A stretch of 64,000 nt of DNA from Verrucomicrobiales bacterium (GCA_029233965.1 JARGOP010000001.1:165919-229918), one strand, 5' to 3'; shown: positions 7,323-16,437, counted from the first letter of the stretch. The notes: generated by a model from the sequence alone, not told the origin. Made by a program: numbers and translations.

Positions 7323-9638
7323 TTAAATGGGATCGTCCTGGCCAATGACCTGAACCTCAGTCTCCAGTTCGATCCCCCGTTCATCGAGCGCTTTTTTCTT
7401 TATCCCCGCAATCAAATCGAGCACATCTCGAGCCGTTGCGGCGTTTTCGTTCACAATAAAGTTGCCATGGATCGAGCTGACCATCGCTCCGCCGACACAG
7501 GACTCCTTCAGCCCCATTTCATCGACTAACTGCCCGGCGCCGATTCCCTCCGGGTTCTTGAAGATGCATCCCGCACTGGCCGCGACGGGCTGGGAGGAAC
7601 GGCGCTTGTCCTTGGAGGCATCCATACGCTCCGCGATTTCGTGGTCGAGAGCGGGAGTCCCCTGAAACACGGCCGACACTGCTACGTTGTGAGCCAACTC
7701 GGGAACGTTCCGGTAGTGATGGCGAATCTCCCCGACCGGCTTTTCCAAAACCACTCCCTCGGCATCAATCATCGTAACACTGACGACCTGATCAAAAGTT
7801 TCCCATCCCATTGCCCCCGCATTCATTCGCAGGCTCCCGCCCACTGCGCCGGGAATACCTTCCATCCACTCGAAATCGCCGATCCCCGCCGACTGTGCTG
7901 CGGCCGCGAGTGCTTTAAACTTTACCCCCGCCCCGGCACGTATCGTGTTTCCGTCGACAGTAATCTGGGCGAACTCACCGCGAACAGGATTCACCACGAC
8001 TCCGGGGATTCCACCGTCACGCACTAAGAGATTGGATCCCCTTCCGACAACCCGCAGCGGGGTTCCTGACTCGGCACAATAGCGAACAATCCTTGCGAGT
8101 CCACTCACTGTCGAAGGCTCGATCCAGAACTGAGCCGGACCTCCCACTTTCATCGTGGTGTGTTTGCGCATCGGCTCATAAAGCCTGACTACCCCCTCGT
8201 CTTCGCCAAGAATCGTTTTCAGGTGATCCATCCCGGCAAGGTCCCTGGCGAGCCTCGTGCCGACTTCGTGAATATTGCCGGCGCCGAGGGTCAAGACCCA
8301 GTCACCTGCCTTGAGCTTCCGCCCCACCGGAAGGTGAAGAGAACTCAGGTCCGGATGGCTCTGCGCCTGAGCCACCTCGCCAAGCTCCCGAATCGCTTCC
8401 ACAATCGTGGCGCCGGTGATGCCGGGAATGGGCTGCTCACTCGCGGGGTAGATGTCCGTGACCCAAAGCTCATCGACTCCATCAAAGCATTTCCCAAATT
8501 CATCGCGCAGAAGCTGCGTGCGGGAGAAGCGGTGAGGTTGAAAGAGGCAAATCAATCGTCCGGCGTGCTGGCTGCGGGCGGTCTGAATCGTCGCCGCGAT
8601 CTCGGTGGGATGGTGGCCGTAGTCATCCACCACGGTGACAAAGTCCTCGTTGCGCTTGAGTTCGAAGCGACGGCGGGCGCCACGAAATGACCCGAGAGCC
8701 TCGTCAACCAGGTCAAAAGAAACGCCGGCTTCGTCCGCCAGTGCGATCACGGCGAGCGCATTGAGGACATTGTGGCGCCCCGGAATCCCGAGCCGGACCC
8801 GTCCATGCTCCCCCCCCTTTTTATAGACGGTGAATTCAGTTCCCGCCCCCTTCGGAGCAAGGTCGCCTGCAGAAAAGTCAAGTTCCCTCCGCCAGCCGTA
8901 GCTCACTGCGTTATCTCTCCCGGAACAAACCCCGGAAGCATGATGATCATCGCCACAGTAGAAGATTTTGCCGGAGGTCTGATCGCAGAACTGACCGAAT
9001 ACCGCGCGGATCTGATCAATTCCGCCCTCGTAAAAATCAAGGTGCTCTTCCTCGACATTCAGAAGGATAGCGTGCTCAGGATGAAAATTGACGAGCGTTC
9101 CATCACTCTCATCCCCCTCCGCGACGAAGAACTCCCCTTTCTCGTCCCAGTTCGCATTCGTGCCCAGGATCGGGATCTCAGCCCCGACGTAGTGGGAAGG
9201 AGCTTTCGCTCCGACCTTGAGAACGTGCGCCGCTAAAGCCGAAGTCGTCGTTTTTCCATGAGTTCCCGCAACAACGATGCCTTTTTTACTCTGCATGATT
9301 GACGCGAGAGCCTCGGCGCGCCGGAGCATGGGAATCCCTTTTTCGACGGCAGCGTCGAAAGCAGCATTCCCCGACTTGATTGCGCTGGAATAAATCACCA
9401 CTTCTGCATCTGCGACCGCTTCCGCAGAGTGTGGCGAGGAGAATTTCAAACCGGCCTTTTCGAGGCGTTCCGTCTCGCGGGAGGTAACTCGATCCGAACC
9501 AGAAACGTGATGCCCGAGCCCCAGCAATAGAGAGGCAAGCCCGCTCATTCCCGAGCCGGCAACCCCGATCAAATGAACTCGAACGGGAGCATCCCGATTC
9601 CCGAACTTCGCCCCCCAGACATCACAAATATTACTCAT
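7323..9638 (-). CDS. murC-murB: MurC-MurB fusion (UDP-MurNAc--Ala ligase / UDP-GlcNAc-enolpyruvate reductase)
   Basis: A single 771-residue protein carries two consecutive peptidoglycan precursor enzymes. MurC occupies about residues 15-470, with the Rossmann start (HLIGVAGSGMSG, 22-33), the ATP loop GTHGKTTT (125-132), EHLDFY, GRHNVLNA and DDYGHHPTE (338-346). MurB occupies about 485-768, with the FAD motif HTTMKVGGPA (493-502), GRGSNLLVRDGG, GIPGAVGGSLRMNAGAMG and the late AGCIFKNP (689-696). In most MurB proteins the latter motif has Ser (GSxFKNP) as the proton donor; here it is Cys691. A Glu near the end (ETEVQVIG) is kept. MurB catalyses an earlier step than MurC, so the fusion joins successive reactions. 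It is 15 bp from murG. Confidence 0.95.
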   Translation of the reverse strand: MSNICDVWGAKFGNRDAPVRVHLIGVAGSGMSGLASLLLGLGHHVSGSDRVTSRETERLEKAGLKFSSPHSAEAVADAEVVIYSSAIKSGNAAFDAAVEKGIPMLRRAEALASIMQSKKGIVVAGTHGKTTTSALAAHVLKVGAKAPSHYVGAEIPILGTNANWDEKGEFFVAEGDESDGTLVNFHPEHAILLNVEEEHLDFYEGGIDQIRAVFGQFCDQTSGKIFYCGDDHHASGVCSGRDNAVSYGWRRELDFSAGDLAPKGAGTEFTVYKKGGEHGRVRLGIPGRHNVLNALAVIALADEAGVSFDLVDEALGSFRGARRRFELKRNEDFVTVVDDYGHHPTEIAATIQTARSQHAGRLICLFQPHRFSRTQLLRDEFGKCFDGVDELWVTDIYPASEQPIPGITGATIVEAIRELGEVAQAQSHPDLSSLHLPVGRKLKAGDWVLTLGAGNIHEVGTRLARDLAGMDHLKTILGEDEGVVRLYEPMRKHTTMKVGGPAQFWIEPSTVSGLARIVRYCAESGTPLRVVGRGSNLLVRDGGIPGVVVNPVRGEFAQITVDGNTIRAGAGVKFKALAAAAQSAGIGDFEWMEGIPGAVGGSLRMNAGAMGWETFDQVVSVTMIDAEGVVLEKPVGEIRHHYRNVPELAHNVAVSAVFQGTPALDHEIAERMDASKDKRRSSQPVAASAGCIFKNPEGIGAGQLVDEMGLKESCVGGAMVSSIHGNFIVNENAATARDVLDLIAGIKKKALDERGIELETEVQVIGQDDPI

Positions 9639-9653
9639 AAACTCATGAACTAT

Positions 9654-10757
9654 TCACAGCTCCCCGCAGATCACATCGCACACCCTGCCGGACGCATCCG
9701 GCATCGCCAGTGACTTCATCGCCTCGCTCATCCGGTTCAGCTTTTCCTCATTTCGAATCAATTCAATCATTCGCGGGGCGAAGTTCTCCCCGCCCAGCTT
9801 TCCCTGCGGCCAACTTTCGGCAGCACCAACCTCCTCGAAAATAGCGGCATTCAAGGTCTGGTGATCATCCGCTGCAAACGGATACGGGATCAACACCGAG
9901 GGTATTTCATAATGAGCCAGTTCCGTCAGAGATGACGCACCGGATCGACACACGGCAAGGTCTGCGACAGCGAGCACTTTCTGCATTTCGCTGCAGAAGG
10001 GGATGAGTTTTCCCGCCTTCGGATGCTCTTCGTAGGCAGGCAGGGCCGCGTCATAGTCTTTCGGTCCGCTGATCTGCAGAATCTGAATCCCAGCCTCTGC
10101 AAACTCCGCAAGACTGCTTGAGACCAGCTCATTGAGACGCCGGGCTCCCTGGCTCCCTCCCATGACAAGGATTGTCTTCTTCGCCGGATCCAGTCCCCAT
10201 TCCAGGAGCGTCTCCGTTTTCGGTAACCGGGCTGCAAGCGAAGGCCTCAGAGGCGTTCCGACGACTTTCACCGGCTTTCCCTCGCCAAAGGGAGCAACAC
10301 AACGCTCGAATCCGACGAGAATAGTGCGTGCGAATTTCGCGTTCAGTCGATTCGCCCGCCCGGGGATCGCATTCGACTCGTGAATGAAGGTGGGGAGCCC
10401 TTTCGACTGCCCCGCCATGAGCGGTGCGGTCGAGGTAAACCCACCCATCCCGAGCACGGCATCAGCTTGAAATGACTTCAGGAGCTTTCGACAGGAAAAG
10501 AAGGCTCCAACAAAGCGAATCAGAAATCCGGGCATCTTCAGGGATACCAGTTTAGGCATCGCCACCGTCGGCATTTTCTCAAAGCGAAGATGTCCATATC
10601 CCTCCGAAGCGAGCGCATCGATGTGCTTTTCTGAGATGAGGAGCAGAACTTCCCCTCCCCGTCTCGTCCATTCCTCAGCGACGGCGATTCCCGGAAAAAG
10701 ATGGCCTCCGGTTCCTCCGCAGGCAATGACAAGACGCTTCTGAGATGAATCGGGCAT
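9654..10757 (-). CDS. murG: UDP-GlcNAc transferase MurG
   Basis: Membrane-associated glycosyltransferase that makes lipid II from lipid I. The 367-residue protein has the GGTGGHLFPGIAVAE loop near the N-terminus, a second Gly loop (GGSQGARRLNE) and the UDP-GlcNAc site region SGASSLTELAHYEIPSVLIP with the following DDHQTLNA. Length is typical. It is the first gene of this dcw segment; ftsW and murD, usually upstream, are replaced by a 166-bp spacer and a lipid kinase gene. Confidence 0.95.
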   Translation of the reverse strand: MPDSSQKRLVIACGGTGGHLFPGIAVAEEWTRRGGEVLLLISEKHIDALASEGYGHLRFEKMPTVAMPKLVSLKMPGFLIRFVGAFFSCRKLLKSFQADAVLGMGGFTSTAPLMAGQSKGLPTFIHESNAIPGRANRLNAKFARTILVGFERCVAPFGEGKPVKVVGTPLRPSLAARLPKTETLLEWGLDPAKKTILVMGGSQGARRLNELVSSSLAEFAEAGIQILQISGPKDYDAALPAYEEHPKAGKLIPFCSEMQKVLAVADLAVCRSGASSLTELAHYEIPSVLIPYPFAADDHQTLNAAIFEEVGAAESWPQGKLGGENFAPRMIELIRNEEKLNRMSEAMKSLAMPDASGRVCDVICGEL

Positions 10758-10923
10758 GTATAAATTCGGGAAACAGGATATTTAGCACTAATTTCAGAAT
10801 TACAAGAAAGAATACTCTCTCATTCATTCGAATGCATTCCAAAGAAGCTGACTTAGCACTTTTTGACAGCATTGCACCGAAGAATACAGGGAGAGGCAAT
10901 GTCCGGAGAAACCTGGCTATCGA

Positions 10924-11874
10924 TTAAACCACGACCCGAAGTGCGTTCGGGACTGCCTTGATAAGCTGGGGAGTTCGCGCGGCGACATCTCCATCCACCT
11001 GAATATCGATCACCGGATCCGTTTTGATGTCGACAGTCTTCACTCTCCAATGCGTGATCAACTTGGAAGCGTCGAGGTCTATCTGGTCCGGCTCCGTCTT
11101 GCGCATCCGTTCAAGCCCCATCATCTTTCTCGCCAGCTGAACAATGCCCTCAATGTTTGCCTTACGAAGAAGAAATACATCGAGCCGACCGTCATTGACA
11201 TCGACCGAGGGCGCCAGGGTGAGACGACCGATCCCGACGGTGCCGGCATTGGCAACGACGCAGGCGACTCCGGACGCACTCACCTTTTCCTCACCATTCA
11301 TGACCAGCTCGTAGTTTGCTTCCGGTATATCCTGCAGCATCTTGATCGCCGCGAAAACATAGGCCCATTTGCCGAACTGATCCTTGAGCTCACGGGTTGC
11401 CTCCTGGACGACCCCCACTTCAATGCCGCAACCGATGCGGAGAAGAAACGGCATGTCCCCCATCATCCCGATGTCGATATGTTTCGTCCGGTAGGTTTCG
11501 CCGCAGATTAAGTCACAGGCCTTTTCGAGATCGCCCGGCAGTCGCAGCTCGGATGCCACGAGGTTCCCCGTACCGCCGCCGAGGATCAGAAGAGGCACAT
11601 CCGTTCCGACAAGACCGGAGGCCACCTCCATGACCGTTCCGTCGCCCCCGTAAACGGCAACTACTTCAAAGCCCTTCTCAGCAGCTTCTTTCGCCAGCGT
11701 GCGACCGTCTCCGGTCCCATGGGTGATCGAGATATCCCAGTGAATTCCGGCATCGCGGAATGCCTGATTCAGGATCGCGAGAAGTGGTATCCTCCGCGAA
11801 GGAGCGGGATTCACCACCACCATCACCGACTTGGGCTTACTCAGTGTTTGAAGATTGACCGGCTTAATCGACAT
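10924..11874 (-). CDS. Diacylglycerol/lipid kinase family protein
   Basis: The 316-residue protein belongs to the DagK/YegS/sphingosine-kinase fold. Visible motifs are VVVNPAPSRR at the start (usually VxNPxSG), the nucleotide-binding YGGDGTVMEVASGLVG, and LGGGTGNLVASEL. A C-terminal beta domain contains VDIKTDPVIDIQVDGD. It probably phosphorylates a lipid such as diacylglycerol; the substrate cannot be read from sequence. It lies on the minus strand 166 bp before murG and is divergent from the PhoB-like regulator. Confidence 0.85.
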   Translation of the reverse strand: MSIKPVNLQTLSKPKSVMVVVNPAPSRRIPLLAILNQAFRDAGIHWDISITHGTGDGRTLAKEAAEKGFEVVAVYGGDGTVMEVASGLVGTDVPLLILGGGTGNLVASELRLPGDLEKACDLICGETYRTKHIDIGMMGDMPFLLRIGCGIEVGVVQEATRELKDQFGKWAYVFAAIKMLQDIPEANYELVMNGEEKVSASGVACVVANAGTVGIGRLTLAPSVDVNDGRLDVFLLRKANIEGIVQLARKMMGLERMRKTEPDQIDLDASKLITHWRVKTVDIKTDPVIDIQVDGDVAARTPQLIKAVPNALRVVV

Positions 11875-12057
11875 GCAGTTCCGGGTTGGCTGGATAGTGT
11901 AGAATCAATTGCAAGGAACGTCCATTTCCTTGTAGGCTGCTATTCCGGACGAGTGATAACTACCTCGTAGTGACGTAATTGTCACGACAGCATTCTTTCG
12001 GATCAGTGAAATAGTCGCACCCTTGGCACGTTTCCGTTTCGACACCCCATTCCACTC
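11875..12057. promoter_or_regulatory. Divergent intergenic region with GTGAC-N6-GTCAC palindrome
   Basis: This 183-bp region separates the lipid kinase and response regulator genes, so it should hold both promoters. At 11970-11985 there is a clean inverted repeat, GTGAC, six bases, GTCAC. Read on the minus strand the same place gives CGTGAC then CGTCAC 11 bases apart, a period like that of direct repeats bound by PhoB-type regulators. Autoregulation by the neighbouring regulator is possible but only inferred. No clear -35/-10 pair could be fixed. Confidence 0.35.
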
Positions 12058-12753
12058 ATGCCCACCATCCTCATCGTTGACGACGAAGAAGATATTCGCG
12101 AACTCATCGCGATCAACTTGATGCGCGAAGAGAAATATACTCTTCTCGAAGCTATTAACGGCCTTGAAGCGTTGCATCTCGCCAAGACGAAACGTCCGGA
12201 TTTGGTCATCCTGGACCTGATGCTTCCGGAGATGGATGGCCTCACGGTTCACAAAAATCTTCGCGAAGATCCCAGGACCGTGAACATCCCGGTGATCATG
12301 TTGACGGCGCGTGGCCGCCTTGAGGAAAAAATCCAGGGCTTGGAAATGGGAGCCGACGACTATCTTTCCAAGCCCTTCAGCCCGAAGGAGCTCATGCTGC
12401 GAGTGAGAAACCTGCTGCGCCGCACCAATCAGAACCAGGGAGGGAGCCTCATCGAGTCAGGTCCGTTCAGTCTCGACAAGAATGCGCTGAAACTGCATCT
12501 CGAAGGGGACGAAATCGAGCTTACTGCTACCGAGTTCAAACTCCTCCTCAGCCTCATCGAATCCCCCGGAATCACCCAGGAACGGAGCGATCTCCTCAAA
12601 AAGGTCTGGGGGTACAGTGATATGATCCAAACCCGCACGCTCGATACTCACATCAAGCGCTTGCGCGAGAAACTCGGCTCCAACGGAAATTCTATTGAGA
12701 CAGTGCGCGGCGTCGGTTATCGATTTCTCGAAGAGACCGTCGAAAAGAATTAA
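12058..12753 (+). CDS. PhoB/OmpR-family response regulator
   Basis: A receiver domain (about 1-118) is followed by a winged-helix DNA-binding domain (about 130-228). Receiver residues are the acidic pair in IVDDEED (8-12), phosphoacceptor Asp53 (ILDLMLPEMDG), the Thr of IMLTARG and Lys of YLSKPF. The C-terminal domain has ELTATEFKLLLSLIE and TRTLDTHIKRLREKLG, typical of PhoB. It is 3 bp upstream of a PhoR-like kinase gene. Phosphate control is the best guess from similarity, but no pst/phoU genes are present here, so I give no symbol. Confidence 0.92.
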   Translation: MPTILIVDDEEDIRELIAINLMREEKYTLLEAINGLEALHLAKTKRPDLVILDLMLPEMDGLTVHKNLREDPRTVNIPVIMLTARGRLEEKIQGLEMGADDYLSKPFSPKELMLRVRNLLRRTNQNQGGSLIESGPFSLDKNALKLHLEGDEIELTATEFKLLLSLIESPGITQERSDLLKKVWGYSDMIQTRTLDTHIKRLREKLGSNGNSIETVRGVGYRFLEETVEKN

Positions 12754-12756
12754 AAC

Positions 12757-14097
12757 TTGGAAACGACCATCATCATCGCCCTTGCCGCTTTGGCAGGCTG
12801 GCTGGGCTGGAGACTCTATCGATTGAGAAAGGGAATCGAAGGCCTCACTGCGGCGATTCAGAAAGATCCGCTTCCGTCCGTTCGCGAAATCGACGCCGAT
12901 GTCTACCAGGAACGCCTGAAGGAACTCAGTTCAGCGGCTCTCAACACCGTTGCTGAAGCGACCCTGACAAGAGACTCGGAACTCAGAAAACGGGAATTCC
13001 TCGAAGCACTGCTCAACGAGATCAAAGACGCCATTTTCATTCTCGACAGCAACCGTGAAATCAGGTTCCTCAATGAATCGGCCCGACAACTCTTCCCGAG
13101 CGACCAGCCCTACACCGCGAGGGCCTTCATTGATATCTGTCGCGATCATCGGGTTTTCGACACCCTCGTCCTCGCAGACGAAGTCGGAGCAAAAGTCTCC
13201 GACAACATCGTCCTGCGAAAAATCAATCCGGAGACCGGCAGAATGCAGGAGATCAACCTCCTCGTGGAAGCCGAGCCGCTGACGTTTCAACGCAGCGGAC
13301 CGAGTGCAGACACGGGCGCATGGGTTCTCCTGCGCGACATCACCTCACAGCTTGAGACCGAGCAGATCCGGCGGGACTTCGTCGCGAACGCTTCCCACGA
13401 ACTCCGTACTCCGCTTTCCATTATCAATGGCTACCTGGAGTCGATGGATGACTCCGACGTCGATCTCAACCAGGCGCTTTACCGGCGCGCCATTCGGACA
13501 ATGAGCAAACACGGCGAACGGATCGCACGGATCATTGATGACATGCTCACGATCTCCAAACTGGAGAATGCAGACAATCCTCTCCGACATGAAGCTTTCA
13601 GCCTGAGGGATTCCGTAGATGAAATGATCTCCCAGCTCATGCCCATCATCGAAGCCAACCATGCGCGTGTCAGCATCAAGTCGGACCCGGCAAACGCCGA
13701 ATGGACTCTCATCGGCGATCGCTTTTACTGGGACCAGGTTTTCTTCAACCTCATTGAGAACGCTCTGAAACAGAACCCGGAGCCGGGTCTGAACATCAAG
13801 GTCCGCTTCTATGAAGAGAACGGACGATACGTAATTTCAATCAGCGACGACGGAATCGGGATTCCTTCAGCAGACGTCCCCCTGGTTTTCAAACGTTTCT
13901 ATCGAGTCGAGAAACATCACGCGCAGCACAAAACCCCCGGAACAGGGCTCGGGCTCTCCATTGTGAAGCGGGCGATAGAAGCTCATCACGGAACTATTTC
14001 CCTGACCAGCGAGCCGGGCAGGAAAACCGAATTCATCATTTCCATTCCCGCGACCCGACTTGTGGGGAGCAGTCAGCCGGCGGACCGGAACCGCTAG
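12757..14097 (+). CDS. PhoR-like sensor histidine kinase
   Basis: Partner of the adjacent regulator. Translation starts at TTG (12757), 3 bp after the regulator stop. The 446 residues comprise one N-terminal membrane helix (about 3-20), a PAS domain (about 82-200, AIFILDSNREIRFLNESA), a HisKA domain with the phosphorylated His near 215 (ANASHELRTPLSIINGYLE) and a HATPase domain with N box (NLIENAL), DDGIGIP and GTGLGLSIVKRA. There is no periplasmic sensor domain, which matches PhoR-type kinases. Confidence 0.92.
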   Translation: METTIIIALAALAGWLGWRLYRLRKGIEGLTAAIQKDPLPSVREIDADVYQERLKELSSAALNTVAEATLTRDSELRKREFLEALLNEIKDAIFILDSNREIRFLNESARQLFPSDQPYTARAFIDICRDHRVFDTLVLADEVGAKVSDNIVLRKINPETGRMQEINLLVEAEPLTFQRSGPSADTGAWVLLRDITSQLETEQIRRDFVANASHELRTPLSIINGYLESMDDSDVDLNQALYRRAIRTMSKHGERIARIIDDMLTISKLENADNPLRHEAFSLRDSVDEMISQLMPIIEANHARVSIKSDPANAEWTLIGDRFYWDQVFFNLIENALKQNPEPGLNIKVRFYEENGRYVISISDDGIGIPSADVPLVFKRFYRVEKHHAQHKTPGTGLGLSIVKRAIEAHHGTISLTSEPGRKTEFIISIPATRLVGSSQPADRNR

Positions 14098-14153
14098 AGA
14101 ATCCTCCTCAGGCAAAAATTCCGTGATCTCAAGTAGCGGTCCAGCCGAAGAGC

Positions 14154-14849
14154 TTAGCGGCGTGCCGCAAGGAGACGCATCACGAAGTAGAGAAGCTGGC
14201 CCAGGGATGCAATCGCCGCGACCGTGTAGGTCATCGCGGCCCAGAACAAGGCATTCTTCGCCTTATCGTGATCGAGACTCCCCATCGCGTGAGAAGTGTC
14301 CAACCAGGCAAGGGCACGGTTGCTGGCATCGAATTCCACCGGAAGAGTGATGAACGAAAACAAAGTCGTTGCGGCGAACATGATCACCCCGATCAGCAGC
14401 ACCGTAGTATTTCCTGAAGCCGCCATGAAAAGGCCTGCCATCAAAACATACATCATGAATTTGTTGGAAAGGTTGACGACAGGAACCAGCGCTGAACGCA
14501 TCTTGAGCGGACCGTAGGCCCGCGCATGCTGAACCGCGTGGCCGCACTCGTGAGCGGCCACGGCCGCAGCGGCAACATTCCTCTGGCTGTAGACGACATC
14601 GCTCAGATTAACTGTCTTGTTGAGCGGATTGTAGTGATCCGTCAGTTGGCCGGGAGTCGAAATAATCTGAACATCAGAGATTCCCTCATCCTGCAGCATT
14701 TTGGCTGCAATTTCCGCACCGGACATCGCGATGGGCCGCTCAGAATACTCCCGGAAACGTTTCTTCAGTATCGAACCGACCCAAGTGCTGACAAGCATGG
14801 TCGCAATGGTAATGACGTAGTATATGATATCGATTCCCCCGAAAGACAT
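14154..14849 (-). CDS. Membrane zinc metallopeptidase, YugP type
   Basis: The 231-residue membrane protein has the zinc motif HECGH (100-104) in VAAHECGHAVQHA, with hydrophobic helices at about 8-26, 125-145, 150-170 and 200-222. Size and motif match the YugP-like neutral zinc metallopeptidase family, whose substrates are largely unknown. It lies downstream of the broken rlpA-like gene but is separated from it by a terminator-like hairpin at 14940-14982, so it is probably transcribed on its own. Confidence 0.85.
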   Translation of the reverse strand: MSFGGIDIIYYVITIATMLVSTWVGSILKKRFREYSERPIAMSGAEIAAKMLQDEGISDVQIISTPGQLTDHYNPLNKTVNLSDVVYSQRNVAAAAVAAHECGHAVQHARAYGPLKMRSALVPVVNLSNKFMMYVLMAGLFMAASGNTTVLLIGVIMFAATTLFSFITLPVEFDASNRALAWLDTSHAMGSLDHDKAKNALFWAAMTYTVAAIASLGQLLYFVMRLLAARR

Positions 14850-14939
14850 GATGATGGATAATTGTTCGCTCGAATACTTTACGAATATCCCGCAGAAAGG
14901 AAATGAGAATTCGCCCTTTCCGAAGTCTGCGGGGGGCGC

Positions 14940-14982
14940 AAAAAAGCGACCCCGTCCGGACTACCACTGCCCGAACAGGGTC
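14940..14982 (-). terminator. Rho-independent terminator after rlpA-like gene
   Basis: On the minus strand GACCCTGTTCGG (14982 to 14971) pairs with CCGGACGGGGTC (14959 to 14948): 12 pairs including two G-T wobbles, an 11-base loop, followed by GC and six Ts. It lies about 85 bp beyond the end of the rlpA-like gene, on the same strand. The arm resembles the CAACCCTGTTGG repeat seen elsewhere in the window. Confidence 0.75.
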
Positions 14983-15066
14983 ACCACTACCTGAGCCTCT
15001 GAAACTCAGAAATTTCGGTTATCGAATCACAACAGGTCGCTCACACAACCACCTTCTTGTACCTTC

Positions 15067-16005
15067 TCAGTGAATCAAGCGCTGCGCCTCCTCGGCAGTC
15101 CGGAAGCCGCCGGACGTCACCACGAGATAGAGCGTATTCGCAGGAGATTGAATCACCGCGGTCCCGATTCCGGAACGAAGCAGTGCATCATTCATCTCAG
15201 ACGCATTCGATCCGCGGCGAAACGCCCCGAATTACACCCGATAAGGAGCCACTGCCGCGGACGACGAACTCCGCGGAGGCAGTGCCGCGGGCGCAGACCG
15301 GGCAGGAATCTGTGCGCCGGCGCTCAGCGGAACCAGCTCCCACTGCCCGCCAACCGAACGGTTGGCCGTGTTGTGAGCGATTGCCGGCGGCGCATACTGT
15401 TCCGCCGGAATTCCGTACTGGACGTCTTTCCTCCTTCCAACAAGGACGCGCTTTTCGGAAGGAACCGTCGACTGCTCATTCCCGGCAAGTCGGGCCGCGT
15501 CCTCCGGTTCATTCCCGGCTTCAGGGAGAGGGTCCTTTTTAAAGGCTTGAGACGGGGCGAATCGCTTTTGTGCAGGCGCATCAGTGGAGTTCGGGACCAG
15601 CAACGGCGCCGATCGCTCCTTACTTACCGCAGATGAAAGCGGCGGCATCGTTCCAATCACCATCATCGAACCACGGGCAGCCCGCTCCGGCGGCAGGCCA
15701 GTGTGCCTTGCAGCCGCCCGCGACAAATGAATCAAGGTGGAATCTGATCGCTTTCGATCATTGATCCGGACATCAACCATTTTTCCGCTCTCGAAGTTCG
15801 CCACCCTCCCCATCGTCCCCAGAGGCAGGGATGAATGAGCGCCGGTCAGGGCCGACACTTCGTACAATTCTCCGCTTGCGGTTACTCTTCCCTGCAACTG
15901 ATCGCTGTAGATTCGAATCATGCCGCCCTACGCCCCCGCCGATTGGGCACGTAAACCTCCACACGACAGCACAAAAATCAGAAACGGTGTGAAACGGGCA
16001 ATCAT
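15067..16005 (-). pseudogene. rlpA: RlpA-like DPBB-SPOR protein interrupted by two stop codons
   Basis: Read from ATG at 16005 (preceded by GAGGAG, a good ribosome site) the frame encodes a signal peptide (MIARFTPFLIFVLSCGGLRAQ), then TAG at 15928-15930. It continues with a DPBB domain: YSDQLQGRVTASGELY, LTGAHSSLPLGT, VRINDR, IHLSRAAARHTGL. After a Pro/Ala/Ser-rich linker comes TAA at 15232-15234 inside APYRV*FGAF. The same frame then goes on with a SPOR-like repeat (RRGSNASEMNDALLRSG, then LYLVVTSGGFRTAEEAQRLIH) to TGA at 15067-15069. SPOR domains usually begin YxVQxGAF, so TAA probably replaced CAA. The whole is 313 codons, right for RlpA, an outer-membrane-associated lytic transglycosylase/septal protein. 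No lipobox is obvious. An internal ATG at 15921 could still yield a DPBB-only fragment without a signal peptide. Confidence 0.85.
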
Positions 16006-16437
16006 AGAATCTCCTCGCTTAGCTCAGTAAGATTTTAATAAAAATTAAGCCATTATTTTAAATTTTATTAATTTTTAATCTATGCATTTCTTTTCGCTTT
16101 CCGCTCTTATTTTTCCCCGACGGTTCCTCGTCCTCATTCTGCATTTTCCCCTCTCGCTCTACCCAAATAGTGCGCCGGACGGGCATCTGCGAAGCCGCGG
16201 CCGATTTGGGTTATGACCCGGGAAGGGGAGCCTTTCCGCCAACAATTTTGTGAGCAAGCCCGTTCCGGGGAGGAGATGATTGTTCTCGCATCAGTTGCAA
16301 CGAGAACCTTACTTTTTCCCCGAGAAGCTATCCCTGATCAGAATCCACCGTCCTGAACGGGGACCACAAAAAGGCCGCCTGTAGATTTCCAGCAGGCAGC
16401 CTTTCCCAATGTCGTTGATTCAAGCGAGGTCGCAGGA
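16006..16437. other. Non-coding spacer with AT-rich promoter-like part and hairpins
   Basis: No gene is apparent. Bases 16030-16085 are very AT-rich compared with the GC-rich surroundings and lie just upstream of the rlpA-like gene, so they probably hold its promoter. At about 16158-16213 ACCCAAAT and ATTTGGGT flank a GC-rich stretch that could fold as one long hairpin. The right part contains the terminator described at 16366-16404. Confidence 0.45.
16366..16404 (-). terminator. Rho-independent terminator after DUF1501 gene
   Basis: On the minus strand AAAGGCTGCCTG (16404 to 16393) pairs with CAGGCGGCCTTT (16381 to 16370), one wobble pair, with a run of Ts finishing the stem. It is 34 bp after the DUF1501 stop codon. 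Confidence 0.75.
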
